Source: an uncultured Cytophagaceae bacterium (GTDB taxonomy: Bacteria; Bacteroidota; Bacteroidia; Cytophagales; Spirosomataceae). Taken from it: 53,977 nucleotides of DNA. The number at the start of each line of letters is the position of its first letter. The stretch's first letter is position 1. This document shows, piece by piece, positions 34,999 through 43,197 of this stretch. The notes beneath the pieces were generated by a model that ran no database searches, had not been told where the DNA came from, and worked only from the letters and a program-made list of their open reading frames with translations. The position numbers were made by a program, and so were the translations under genes. The stretch covers positions 1 to 53,977 of the forward strand of contig CAIZMB010000084.1 in assembly GCA_903933935.1 (NCBI GenBank), given 5' to 3'.

Positions 34999-35676
34999 GT
35001 GCCTAAAATACTGCTCACAAGTTTATTGGTTTTCATTTCTGTCCTTTCTTTTGGACAGGGTTGGCAATTTGCTGCGGGTCCCGGGGCTGTATTGTATAAA
35101 GGTGATTTGTTGGATTGGCACTTGGCTCCCAACACAGCCCAATTGGATAAAATGTCCGCTTCGGTTAATTTCCAAGTCCGTTATCAACAAAAAAATGCAT
35201 TTGCCTATCGGGCTAAATTTAATTTTTCATCCTTGCAAGGAGATGGAAGCCTAAATTCATTGCCCGTGATTGGTTTTTCGGCTAAGACTTTTTCGAGTCC
35301 TTTGATTGATCTATCGTTAATAACGGAATATAATTTTTTGGATTATCAAAGCAATCGAAAGATTAAAAACTGGACCCCTTATTTATATGGAGGTTTTTCT
35401 GGGATGTTTGTAAGCCCATCGGGTTCGATTCCTAATCCCATGACTTTTTTCTCTTTTTCTATACCGTATGGACTGGGTGTGAAGTATCAAATTAATCCAG
35501 CGTGGGGGGTTCAACTTGAGTTTGGAACGAGTAAGTTTTTGACAGATGTCATAGATGGGATGCCCTCATATGGCGGGTCAACAGATAAAATTTCTATTTC
35601 TCAGGGCGATCAGTTTTTAAATACTTCGTTAATGTTTACCTATTCGATTATTTCTATCTTTTGCCCTCAGGAATAA
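34999..35676 (+). CDS. Putative outer-membrane beta-barrel protein, relative of its upstream neighbour
   Basis: A 225-residue protein beginning with GTG, 12 bases after the previous stop. A signal peptide (LLTSLLVFISVLSFGQG) is followed by GPGAVLYKGDLLDWHLAP, FNFSSLQGDGSL, TPYLYGGFSGMF, and IPYGLGVKYQINPAWGVQLEFG. These match the strand pattern of the preceding protein, so the pair looks like an old tandem duplication. It is shorter and lacks the long middle loop. Function unknown; outer-membrane location inferred from barrel-like strands. Confidence 0.78.
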   Translation: MPKILLTSLLVFISVLSFGQGWQFAAGPGAVLYKGDLLDWHLAPNTAQLDKMSASVNFQVRYQQKNAFAYRAKFNFSSLQGDGSLNSLPVIGFSAKTFSSPLIDLSLITEYNFLDYQSNRKIKNWTPYLYGGFSGMFVSPSGSIPNPMTFFSFSIPYGLGVKYQINPAWGVQLEFGTSKFLTDVIDGMPSYGGSTDKISISQGDQFLNTSLMFTYSIISIFCPQE

Positions 35677-35688
35677 CCGAATAATTAC

Positions 35689-35719
35689 TTTGAATAAGGT
35701 TGTGAATTTGCTACCTTTG
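35689..35719 (+). promoter_or_regulatory. Promoter of the uppS-bamA-ompH operon
   Basis: TTTG (35689-35692), 19 bases, TACCTTTG (35712-35719). This is an exact fit to the Bacteroidota housekeeping promoter (TTTG/TTG with TAnnTTTG at 19 bp). It lies 33 bases upstream of the uppS GTG. Confidence 0.75.
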
Positions 35720-35752
35720 CCTCTTATTTGATAGCTTGAATTACCATTTACT

Positions 35753-36514
35753 GTGGACCAAAATATAAAAGATGCCATTGACCCGAACAATTTGCCAGCA
35801 CATATTGCTGTCATTATGGACGGGAATGGTCGTTGGGCCAAACAGCAAGGATTTAAAGATCGGATTTTTGGACATCGCAATGCGATTTCTGCGGTTCGGG
35901 AAACGATTGAGGGTTGTGGAGAATTGGGCGTTGATTATTTGACATTGTATGCATTCTCAACGGAGAATTGGAATCGTCCGCAATCGGAAGTGAAGGCGTT
36001 GATGAGTTTATTGATAGGCACCATTCATGATGAATTGCCTACGATGATGAAGAATAAAGTACGTTTAAAAGCGATAGGTGATATTGCCTCAATGCCGGCT
36101 AATTCCCAAAAGGAGTTAAAGTCGGCGATTGATCAGACCTCTGGAAATACGGGATTGACCTTAGTTTTGGCACTTTCGTATTCAGGGAAATGGGATTTGG
36201 TTCAAGCAACTCAGTCTTTAGCCAAAAAGGTGGCTGCTGGTGAGTTAAATAGTTCGGACATTGATGCTGATTTATTGGCCTCTCATTTGTCGACAGCGGG
36301 AATGCCTGATCCTGATTTAATGATTCGCACGGGTGGCGATCATCGAATAAGTAATTTTATGCTGTGGCAATTGGCCTACGCGGAGTTGTATATTTTTGAA
36401 GATTTATATTGGCCAGATTTCAGAAAACTGCATTTGCATCAAGCGATTGTTGATTTTCAAATGCGTGAGCGGAGATTTGGTAAGACAAGTGAACAAGTTA
36501 AAAGCGAGGGCTAA
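35753..36514 (+). CDS. uppS: Isoprenyl transferase (undecaprenyl diphosphate synthase)
   Basis: A 253-residue cis-prenyltransferase making the C55 lipid carrier for peptidoglycan and O-antigen. Motifs: HIAVIMDGNGRWAKQQG (catalytic Asp and P-loop), GVDYLTLYAFSTENWNRP, LALSYSGKWDLV, and PDPDLMIRTGGDHRISNF with LYWPDFRK near the end. The start is GTG, forced by an in-frame TAG just upstream and the absence of an earlier ATG. It is the first gene of a run with bamA (9 bases on) and two ompH genes, behind a strong promoter. Confidence 0.96.
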   Translation: MDQNIKDAIDPNNLPAHIAVIMDGNGRWAKQQGFKDRIFGHRNAISAVRETIEGCGELGVDYLTLYAFSTENWNRPQSEVKALMSLLIGTIHDELPTMMKNKVRLKAIGDIASMPANSQKELKSAIDQTSGNTGLTLVLALSYSGKWDLVQATQSLAKKVAAGELNSSDIDADLLASHLSTAGMPDPDLMIRTGGDHRISNFMLWQLAYAELYIFEDLYWPDFRKLHLHQAIVDFQMRERRFGKTSEQVKSEG

Positions 36515-36523
36515 GGCTCATTT

Positions 36524-39226
36524 ATGAAAAATATAGTTTATTTACAAGCAATCAATCAGGTGAAGAAATATCGTTTATTTCTGTTTTTCTTCTTAGTGAG
36601 CATATTTTCTATCCCTAGAATATCGGAAGCTCAAGTGTTAGGAGGAAGGCTTTTTTCGACAAGTCCCACGACAACGACGCCTACATTCTCATATGCCACG
36701 CCTACTGAATATGAGATTGCTGAGATATCGGTTTCGGGTTCTCAATTTTATGATGGAAATTCGATGATTAACATCTCGGGTTTGCAGGTAGGAGATAAAA
36801 TTAAGGTACCAGGGGACATGATTGCCTCGGCGATTCGCAAGATTATGGATCAGGGAATTTTGGAGGAAGTGGAGATTTATGCAACTAAAACAGAGGGTAC
36901 AAAAATCTGGTTAAGTATTATATTAAAAGAGCGTCCTAGGTTATATGCGATCCAATACACAGGTGTGAGAAAAGGGGAGCAGGAGAGTTTAAATGAAAAG
37001 GTAAAAACGTATAAAGGAAAGATAATTACGGAAACACTTCGTAAGAACTTGGAGTTGGCGATTCGTAAATTTTACCAAGAGAAGGGCCGTTTAAATATTA
37101 AGACCAAATCAGTAATTAAGACGGATACATTACGTGGAAATAATGCTACGTTGATGGTGAATGTCGTGAAGGGGGAAAAGGTTAAAGTAAATAAAATATT
37201 TCTGACTGGAATTGAGCCAGATGCCCGAAATTTGATTTTGCGAAAAATTAAAAATACCAAGCAAAGGAGATTTGGTCGGATCTTTAAACCTTCCAAATTT
37301 GTACCTAAAAAGTGGGATGAGGACAAGGAAAAATTGTTAGCCGCCATGAATAAATTGGGTTATCGAGATTTTCAAATTAAATCGGATTCCATTGCAAAGT
37401 TTGATGAGGAGTCGATAAACTTAACGATCAATTTGACCCAAGGAAAAAAATATTATTACCGGAGTGTTTCCTTTGAGGGAAATTATATTTACCCAGATTC
37501 TGTGTTAAGAGATGTAATCGGCATCAAGAAGGGTGACGTTTATAATACGGAAGAATTAGATAAGAAAATGAACCAAAATCCGGGGGAGGATTTAAGTTCT
37601 GTGTACATGGACAATGGGTATTTGTATTACAATGCAGAGCCTATCGAAACGGCCATTGAGGGAGATTCGATCGATTTAACGATCCGTATTTCTGAAGGAA
37701 AGCAAGCAACGATCAATAAGGTAGTTTTGAATGGAAATACTAAAACTTCCGATCATGTGGTGATGCGAGAGATTCGAACCTTACCGGGTCAGAAGTTTAA
37801 TAAATCAGCGATTATTCGTACGGTGCGTGAGCTTTCGACGATTGGTTATTTTAATCCTGAGAAAATATCACCTAATCCAATGCCACGTCCAGATGGAACA
37901 GTGGATATTGAATACAATGTGGAGGAGAAGCCGTCTGACCAAATAGAATTGTCTGGAGGTTGGGGTGGATACATCGGTTTTGTAGGGACTTTAGGGGTTG
38001 TTTTTAACAACTTTTCCGCTAAGAATTTAACCAATTTATCGGCTTGGAGACCTTTACCAGCCGGTGATGGACAAAAACTTTCAGTGCGTTTCCAAGCGAA
38101 CGGCGCGGCTTTCCAAAATTATTCATTGACTTTTACTGAACCATGGTTAGGTGGTAAAAAACCTAATTCATTTTCGATTGCTCTGAATAGAAGTGTTTCA
38201 TATCCTTATCAGTTTAGAGCAACCGGTGGAGGTATGGGTGGATATGGCAACGGTTACGGGGGAGGTTATGGCGGTGGATATGGAGGAGGTTATGGCGGTG
38301 GCTATGGCGGCTATGGTGGTGGTTATGGCGGCTATGGTGGCTATGGTGGATATGGTGGAGTGGGAATGAGTAATTATTCAGTGCCAGATTCCTTATTAGA
38401 TGCACACTTTAATGTGAACAGTGTTACGTTCAGTTTGGGTAAGCGGTTGAAATGGCCAGATGATTATTTTTCATTAAGTCATTCTTTGGCTTTTTCTCAA
38501 TTTGATGTGGATCGTTATTATACTTGGGCGTATCCGCAAGGTATTTCGACATCGATTACGTTCATGACTAATTTCTCTCGAAATAGTATTGATAACCCTA
38601 CTTTTGCTCGAATGGGCTCAAGCTTTTCATTAACAGGCTCCCTTACACCTCCTTTTTCTTTGTTGGGCGCCAATGAATCAGGCTCGTTAATTGAATACCA
38701 TAAGTGGATGTTGGATGCGAGTTGGTTTAGTCCGCTCGTCGGCAAATTTGTGCTCCATACACGTGCGCACTTAGGATTTTTGGGTTCTTACGGGGGAAAA
38801 GAAACGACTCGATTTGAACGGTTTGATTTAGGAGGTTCTGGAATGGTTCAAGGTTTCTCATTTAACCGTGATATTGTCGGTTTAAGGGGATATAAAGACC
38901 GAGTAATTGGGCCTTCAGGATCTTATGGTAATGGGGGAGTTGCATACAATAAGTTTGTGATGGAGGTGCGTTATCCAGTTTCTTTGAATCCTTCAGCCAC
39001 GATATTTGTGCTAGGTTTTGCTGAAGGAGGAAATAACTTTTCAAGTCTTAGGGAGTACAATCCTTTTAATTTGTATAAATCGGCAGGATTTGGCGCACGT
39101 ATTTTTATGCCTGCCTTTGGTATGATTGGAATAGATTATGGATTTGGATTTGATAAACCAAGACCAGGGGATTCGGATTTTGGTCGCCAAGCGTTTACAT
39201 TCTCCATAGGCCAACAAATCAGATAG
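36524..39226 (+). CDS. bamA: Outer-membrane assembly factor BamA (Omp85)
   Basis: A 900-residue Omp85 protein inserting beta-barrels into the outer membrane. A signal peptide ends near EAQ (residue 37). Several POTRA domains follow at about 65-480 (YEIAEISVSGSQFYDGNSM, YYYRSVSFEGNYIYPDS, ATINKVVLNGNTKTSDHVV), then a barrel with the closing VRGF/Y-like GLRGYKDR and final FTFSIGQQIR. Within the barrel (about residues 567-615) is a tract made almost only of Gly and Tyr in GGGYGGGY units, probably a surface loop. It is placed between uppS and two ompH genes, as expected for an envelope-biogenesis operon. Confidence 0.95.
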   Translation: MKNIVYLQAINQVKKYRLFLFFFLVSIFSIPRISEAQVLGGRLFSTSPTTTTPTFSYATPTEYEIAEISVSGSQFYDGNSMINISGLQVGDKIKVPGDMIASAIRKIMDQGILEEVEIYATKTEGTKIWLSIILKERPRLYAIQYTGVRKGEQESLNEKVKTYKGKIITETLRKNLELAIRKFYQEKGRLNIKTKSVIKTDTLRGNNATLMVNVVKGEKVKVNKIFLTGIEPDARNLILRKIKNTKQRRFGRIFKPSKFVPKKWDEDKEKLLAAMNKLGYRDFQIKSDSIAKFDEESINLTINLTQGKKYYYRSVSFEGNYIYPDSVLRDVIGIKKGDVYNTEELDKKMNQNPGEDLSSVYMDNGYLYYNAEPIETAIEGDSIDLTIRISEGKQATINKVVLNGNTKTSDHVVMREIRTLPGQKFNKSAIIRTVRELSTIGYFNPEKISPNPMPRPDGTVDIEYNVEEKPSDQIELSGGWGGYIGFVGTLGVVFNNFSAKNLTNLSAWRPLPAGDGQKLSVRFQANGAAFQNYSLTFTEPWLGGKKPNSFSIALNRSVSYPYQFRATGGGMGGYGNGYGGGYGGGYGGGYGGGYGGYGGGYGGYGGYGGYGGVGMSNYSVPDSLLDAHFNVNSVTFSLGKRLKWPDDYFSLSHSLAFSQFDVDRYYTWAYPQGISTSITFMTNFSRNSIDNPTFARMGSSFSLTGSLTPPFSLLGANESGSLIEYHKWMLDASWFSPLVGKFVLHTRAHLGFLGSYGGKETTRFERFDLGGSGMVQGFSFNRDIVGLRGYKDRVIGPSGSYGNGGVAYNKFVMEVRYPVSLNPSATIFVLGFAEGGNNFSSLREYNPFNLYKSAGFGARIFMPAFGMIGIDYGFGFDKPRPGDSDFGRQAFTFSIGQQIR

Positions 39227-39242
39227 GCGAAACAATCGGCAA

Positions 39243-39782
39243 ATGAAAAAAATATTTTTTTTCTTGTTGGGTTTTAGCATGTTGGTCGGACCTACCTGCA
39301 GTGCTCAGAAATTTGGATATATTGATACTGAATTCATTACATCTAAAATGCCTGAATACCAGAAAGTGCAGGCCAAAATGGATGAGATGACCAAACAATG
39401 GATCAAAGAAATTGAGGCAAAAAAAGATGAAGTAACCGTTCTTGAACGCGCATTTAAATTAGAAGAGTTGTTGCTAACGGAAGATTTGCGTCAGCAACGT
39501 CTTCAACAAATTAAACAGAAGGATCAGGAGGCTAAATTGTTTCAAAACTCTGTTTTTGGTGCAGAGGGTGAATTGTTTAAAGCAAAGAAAAATGCATTAA
39601 AGCCGATCTTGGATGAAGTTTCTAAAGCAGTAGAAAAAGTCGTCAGACAAAAAAGATTAGATTTCTTGTTTGACAAGGCAAATGATGGTTTAGCTTTAAT
39701 TTATACGAATCCTGTACATGATTATTCAGATTATGTATTGGAGGAATTGGGGTTAGAAGTGGATCCTAATTTGAAAAAATAA
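39243..39782 (+). CDS. OmpH/Skp-family periplasmic chaperone 1
   Basis: A 179-residue Skp-like protein. A signal peptide ends at TCSAQ (about residue 20), then KFGYIDTEFITSKMPEYQKVQ, the usual OmpH opening (split as KFGYIDTEFI and SKMPEYQKV). A long charged coiled-coil follows at about 45-125. The C-terminal part ends YVLEELGLEVDPNLKK. It should hold unfolded outer-membrane proteins for BamA, encoded 16 bases upstream. A second copy follows 64 bases on. Confidence 0.92.
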   Translation: MKKIFFFLLGFSMLVGPTCSAQKFGYIDTEFITSKMPEYQKVQAKMDEMTKQWIKEIEAKKDEVTVLERAFKLEELLLTEDLRQQRLQQIKQKDQEAKLFQNSVFGAEGELFKAKKNALKPILDEVSKAVEKVVRQKRLDFLFDKANDGLALIYTNPVHDYSDYVLEELGLEVDPNLKK

Positions 39783-39846
39783 ACATTAACCCATTATTTT
39801 AACATAAACATTCCTAATTTTACAATTAACAAATAGAAAACAACGT

Positions 39847-40470
39847 ATGAAAAACAAATTTTTATTGGCCGTAGGCCTAATGTTCGGTATGGCAACATTA
39901 CCATTAAAGGCCCAAGTTAAAATCGGATTTATCAATGCTGATTATATATTAAGCCAAATGCCTGAGGCCAAACAAGTGGAAGAAGATTTAAAAAATACTC
40001 AAAAGCAGTATGAAACTCTTTACCAAGGAAAAGTGAAGGAATTTCAAGACAAGTTAGCCGCTTTTGAAAAGTTGAATGCGGATACAAAAACTCCAGATAT
40101 TATCAAGCAAGATAAAGAGAAGGAATTACAAAACTTACAGACTTCTATTCAAGAATTCCAACAAAATTCTCAGTCTTCTTTACAGAAAAAGCAAGCTCAA
40201 TTATTGCAACCCTTGTTGAAAAAAATTGAGGAAAACATGCATGCAGTAGCCAATGAAAATGCGTATACACACGTATTTAATTATGATGCAGGTATGGGAA
40301 CAGCTCCAATTTTATTGCATTACCCAACGGAAGCTGCTATTTCTGATCTAGTTTTAAAGAAAATGGGCATTACGCCTAAGCCAGTAACAGCTGCTCCAAC
40401 GGCTGCTCCTGCGGCGGCTAAGCCTGCTGCTGCTCCTGCTGCTGCAAAACCAGCGGCTCCAAAGAAGTAA
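39847..40470 (+). CDS. OmpH/Skp-family periplasmic chaperone 2
   Basis: A 207-residue Skp-like protein, paralogue of its neighbour. The signal peptide ends at LKAQ (residue 23), then VKIGFINADYILSQMPEAK, and a Gln-rich coiled coil at about 45-120. It differs by a low-complexity Ala/Pro/Lys tail (about 180-207, TAAPAAAKPAAAPAAAK), probably disordered and possibly wall-contacting. It is the last gene of the uppS-bamA group, closed by a strong terminator. Confidence 0.92.
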   Translation: MKNKFLLAVGLMFGMATLPLKAQVKIGFINADYILSQMPEAKQVEEDLKNTQKQYETLYQGKVKEFQDKLAAFEKLNADTKTPDIIKQDKEKELQNLQTSIQEFQQNSQSSLQKKQAQLLQPLLKKIEENMHAVANENAYTHVFNYDAGMGTAPILLHYPTEAAISDLVLKKMGITPKPVTAAPTAAPAAAKPAAAPAAAKPAAPKK

Positions 40471-40488
40471 GGAAGAATTAATCCTATT

Positions 40489-40523
40489 AAAAATAGACGC
40501 AAGGAATTGCGTCTATTTTTTTT
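40489..40523. terminator. Bidirectional terminator between ompH and the TauE-type gene
   Basis: An 11-bp stem AATAGACGCAA/TTGCGTCTATT (40492-40502 with 40507-40517), GGAA loop, T-run on plus and also an A-run before it. It can end both the plus-strand ompH operon and the minus-strand gene stopping at 40555. Confidence 0.88.
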
Positions 40524-40554
40524 GCCTCCAATTTGTAATGAAACTGCCTTCAGA

Positions 40555-41298
40555 TTAATGGTTAAAATATTTAAAGAGATAGTTCCCTATTTGGAATAAA
40601 GACACCATGAGTATAATACCAAGAACAAGATAATGAAACATTTTTTCCGGTATTTTTTTTAAAATAATTTTGCCTATATAGGTTCCAATGAAACTGATGG
40701 CAATTAAAAATGGAATTAAAATAATGTGATCCTTGGTAAAATATCCATTTAAAATATAGACTATAGCTCTGGTAGAATCTACACCCATGTCGATCATCGC
40801 CGATGTGGCAATAAAGACTTCTTTTTCTAAATTAAATGCGGACAATACGAGTCCTCGGATCGCTCCACCGGTTCCGATGAGTCCGGCTAAAAATCCGGAA
40901 ACTCCACCGCCGATATATAAATTAGTGTTTGTTTGTTGGATCGATTTTGCTTTTCGAGAGATCGAATATAGCGCTATAATTAAGATAGTTGCATTGATTA
41001 AAACTTCACTTTCAGTGACCGGAATATATTCAATCAGCAAGGCGCCCAAAAAGACCGAAATGACTGCTGGGATCCCTAGTTTAAAGGCAATGTTCTTCTC
41101 AATACTTTTTTGGAACAATACGAGTTTGGATAAATTACTGAATACGTGAAAAACAGCAGTAATACCTAAAACAATTTTAAAATCTAAAAATATAGAGGCT
41201 AGAGGTACAAATAAGATGGAAGATCCAAACCCTGATAAGGTTCCTAGGATTTCTGCAAGGAGAGCTAATATGAAAAATAACGCATATTTCTCCTGCAT
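40555..41298 (-). CDS. TauE/SafE-family membrane transporter
   Basis: A 247-residue polytopic protein with about eight membrane helices. The first half opens LAEILGTLSGFGSSILFVPLASI, the TauE repeat motif (split at LGTLSGFGSS). The second half repeats it as GGVSGFLAGLIGTGGAIRGLVL. The family is linked to export of sulfite or sulfonate-derived anions, but substrates are mostly untested. It lies 5 bases after lspA on minus. The presence of sulfatases in the same window does not by itself connect it to sulfate handling. Confidence 0.88.
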   Translation of the reverse strand: MQEKYALFFILALLAEILGTLSGFGSSILFVPLASIFLDFKIVLGITAVFHVFSNLSKLVLFQKSIEKNIAFKLGIPAVISVFLGALLIEYIPVTESEVLINATILIIALYSISRKAKSIQQTNTNLYIGGGVSGFLAGLIGTGGAIRGLVLSAFNLEKEVFIATSAMIDMGVDSTRAIVYILNGYFTKDHIILIPFLIAISFIGTYIGKIILKKIPEKMFHYLVLGIILMVSLFQIGNYLFKYFNH

Positions 41299-41303
41299 GT
41301 TTT

Positions 41304-41891
41304 TTATTCTAAAGGTTTGTTGGCTTCAAAAAATTTGTTTTGAAAAATGATGATGGCTAAAACTCCGCAGAATATGGCCGCATCAGCAAAATTAAAAATA
41401 GGCGTTGAGTAATAAGATCCGCCCCATAGAGGAACCCAAGTAGGCAATATTCCCTCCCAAATGTCAAAAAAGAACATATCAATCACCTGGCCATGAAACC
41501 AATTCATCGGTGCTCCATAAGGAGCATTTCCTAAAAACACGCCATAAAAAACAGAGTCAATTAAGTTGCCAATGGCCCCACCTAAAATGAGTGATACACA
41601 AATCAAAAGACCCTTTGGGCTGCTTTTTTTGGTCAAAGTATATAAATAATAGCCAATGCCAAACATAGCTACAATTCTAAAACTGGTCAATAACAACTTG
41701 CCATAAATGGAACCTAATTGGATTCCAAAGGCCATTCCCGGATTCAAGGTATAATGTAATTTAAATATAGATCCAATAAGTTCGATTTGCCCAAAATAAC
41801 CTGGCTCCATGTAAAAATGTACGCCCATCTTAATTCCTTGATCCACCAAAATCACAGATAAACTCAATAAAAAAAAACGAAAATGCTTCAT
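41304..41891 (-). CDS. lspA: Lipoprotein signal peptidase (signal peptidase II)
   Basis: A 195-residue four-helix aspartyl protease that removes lipoprotein signal peptides. Conserved parts are VILVDQGIKMGVHF, YTLNPGMAFGI, LILGGAIGNLIDS, then QVIDMFFFD (catalytic Asp138) and FNFADAAIF (catalytic Asp170). The 32-residue spacing between the two Asp residues is longer than in the enterobacterial enzyme, because of an inserted loop (WEGILPTWVPLWGGSYYS). It overlaps putA by ATGA, and the TauE-type gene follows after 5 bases. It would process lipoproteins such as the SusD protein here. Confidence 0.93.
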   Translation of the reverse strand: MKHFRFFLLSLSVILVDQGIKMGVHFYMEPGYFGQIELIGSIFKLHYTLNPGMAFGIQLGSIYGKLLLTSFRIVAMFGIGYYLYTLTKKSSPKGLLICVSLILGGAIGNLIDSVFYGVFLGNAPYGAPMNWFHGQVIDMFFFDIWEGILPTWVPLWGGSYYSTPIFNFADAAIFCGVLAIIIFQNKFFEANKPLE

Positions 41892-43084
41892 AATAACTTT
41901 CTTCTGTTCACTTCTTTTTTAATTAGGGCAAATTCCCTTGATGTTTGCCCCGCAATAGAGCTATTCTCTTCGGCGCGTCTAAACAAATAAGGCATAACAG
42001 ATTCAATAGGGCCGTAAGGAACATATTTAGCCACGTTATATCCAAAATGCGCGAGATTGTAACTGATATTGTCTGACATGCCTAATAACTGTGCAAAGTG
42101 AATTTGTTTATGATTGTTCGGTATGCCTTTTGAATTCATTTTATCACATAATTGAATACAACTTTCTTCATTATGTGTTCCGACACAAAAATATACAGTT
42201 TCTAAATGATTCAAACACAAATCTACCCCTGCATTGAAATCTCGGTCTGTATCTTGTTTGTTTTTGTGTAGAGGTTCAGAATAGTTCTCCTCATGTGAGC
42301 GTTGGCGTTCTTTTTCTAAATAGGCCCCACGGACTAATTTTACTCCTAGGAAATATTGCTGATCTTTGGCCAATTTAATGGCATTTGTTAAATTTCCGAG
42401 CATATCCACACGATACATTTGAAATGTGTTGTATATGATAACCTCATTTTTATTGAATTTTTCCATCATCTCATACGAAAGAAGATCGATGGAGTTTTGA
42501 ATCCAACTTTCTTCCGCATCGATGAAAAGTTTCACCTGTAGGTCAAACGCTTTTTGGCAAATTTCGTGTAAGTATTCCTTGCTTAATTGAAATGAATGTT
42601 CATCTTCTTCGTCTAAAGGACCTAATTGAAATTGTTCGAGAAGTTCTGAGCTAAAAATCCCTGTGACTTTAAAAACGGCAAAAGGTATTGAAAGTTCTTG
42701 ATGCGCTTTCTCAATTGTTTTTAGGATTTCATTTTTTGTTTTTTGAAATGATTTTTCATTTTCTTCACCTTCCACTGAATAATCGAGAATGGTTCCAATC
42801 AAAACTTTATTAAGTCCTTGAATTGTTTTTTCACAATCTTCAATGGATTCTCCCCCACAGAATTGTTGGAATATTGTGGATTTTATCAGTTTTTTGATCG
42901 GAAAATGAAGAAAAAGGAACAATTTGATGAAAAAAGTGCCTAACTTTACAATCCAATTTTGATTCATTATGGCAAAAATCCAATAGGCTTTTTGTAGTTC
43001 GAAATTATTTTTGGAGGCAAAGGCAATGTGGGTGTCCTCAAAGGAAAGCTTTTTCAATTCGTTTGATGAAGTATTTAGGGTCAT
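41888..43084 (-). CDS. putA: Proline dehydrogenase
   Basis: A single-domain proline dehydrogenase of 398 residues (FAD TIM barrel) oxidising proline to pyrroline-5-carboxylate. Motifs: LFIDAEESWIQNSID, NTFQMYR, LGVKLVRGAYLEKER, FCVGTHNEES and VPYGPIESVMPYLFRRAEENSS (split at PYGPIESVMPYLFRR), the flavin and substrate sites. No P5C dehydrogenase domain is fused. The start at 43084 (MTLNTSS) is favoured because a -7 promoter box overlaps the longer start at 43105. The gene heads a putA-lspA-TauE minus-strand unit. Confidence 0.92.
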   Translation of the reverse strand: MTLNTSSNELKKLSFEDTHIAFASKNNFELQKAYWIFAIMNQNWIVKLGTFFIKLFLFLHFPIKKLIKSTIFQQFCGGESIEDCEKTIQGLNKVLIGTILDYSVEGEENEKSFQKTKNEILKTIEKAHQELSIPFAVFKVTGIFSSELLEQFQLGPLDEEDEHSFQLSKEYLHEICQKAFDLQVKLFIDAEESWIQNSIDLLSYEMMEKFNKNEVIIYNTFQMYRVDMLGNLTNAIKLAKDQQYFLGVKLVRGAYLEKERQRSHEENYSEPLHKNKQDTDRDFNAGVDLCLNHLETVYFCVGTHNEESCIQLCDKMNSKGIPNNHKQIHFAQLLGMSDNISYNLAHFGYNVAKYVPYGPIESVMPYLFRRAEENSSIAGQTSREFALIKKEVNRRKLL

Positions 43085-43102
43085 TTGGTACAAAATTGCT
43101 TG

Positions 43103-43110
43103 CAAATATA
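43103..43110 (-). promoter_or_regulatory. Promoter -7 element of putA
   Basis: On minus, TATATTTG matches TAnnTTTG exactly. Transcription would begin near 43096, downstream of the ATG at 43105, which supports the start at 43084. No clear -33 TTG is seen. Confidence 0.45.
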
Positions 43111-43197
43111 AGAGTTTATATTGACCGATATTCGTATCATATTAAATAAATAATCATAAATCACAGGCGAAAGCTGCCTGAAAACGTAAGAAGTATT

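Noticed and set aside
34961-35254. 97-residue plus-strand frame overlapping the second barrel gene
   Set aside because: The GTG-started frame at 34999 has a signal peptide and barrel strands related to its neighbour; the overlapping frame has no such features.
38214-38405. His-rich reading frame on minus
   Set aside because: It is the complement of the Gly-Tyr repeat in bamA, so its composition is a by-product of that repeat.
40320-40502. Gly/Ala-rich minus-strand frame
   Set aside because: It mirrors the Ala/Pro tail of the second ompH gene and runs through the terminator.
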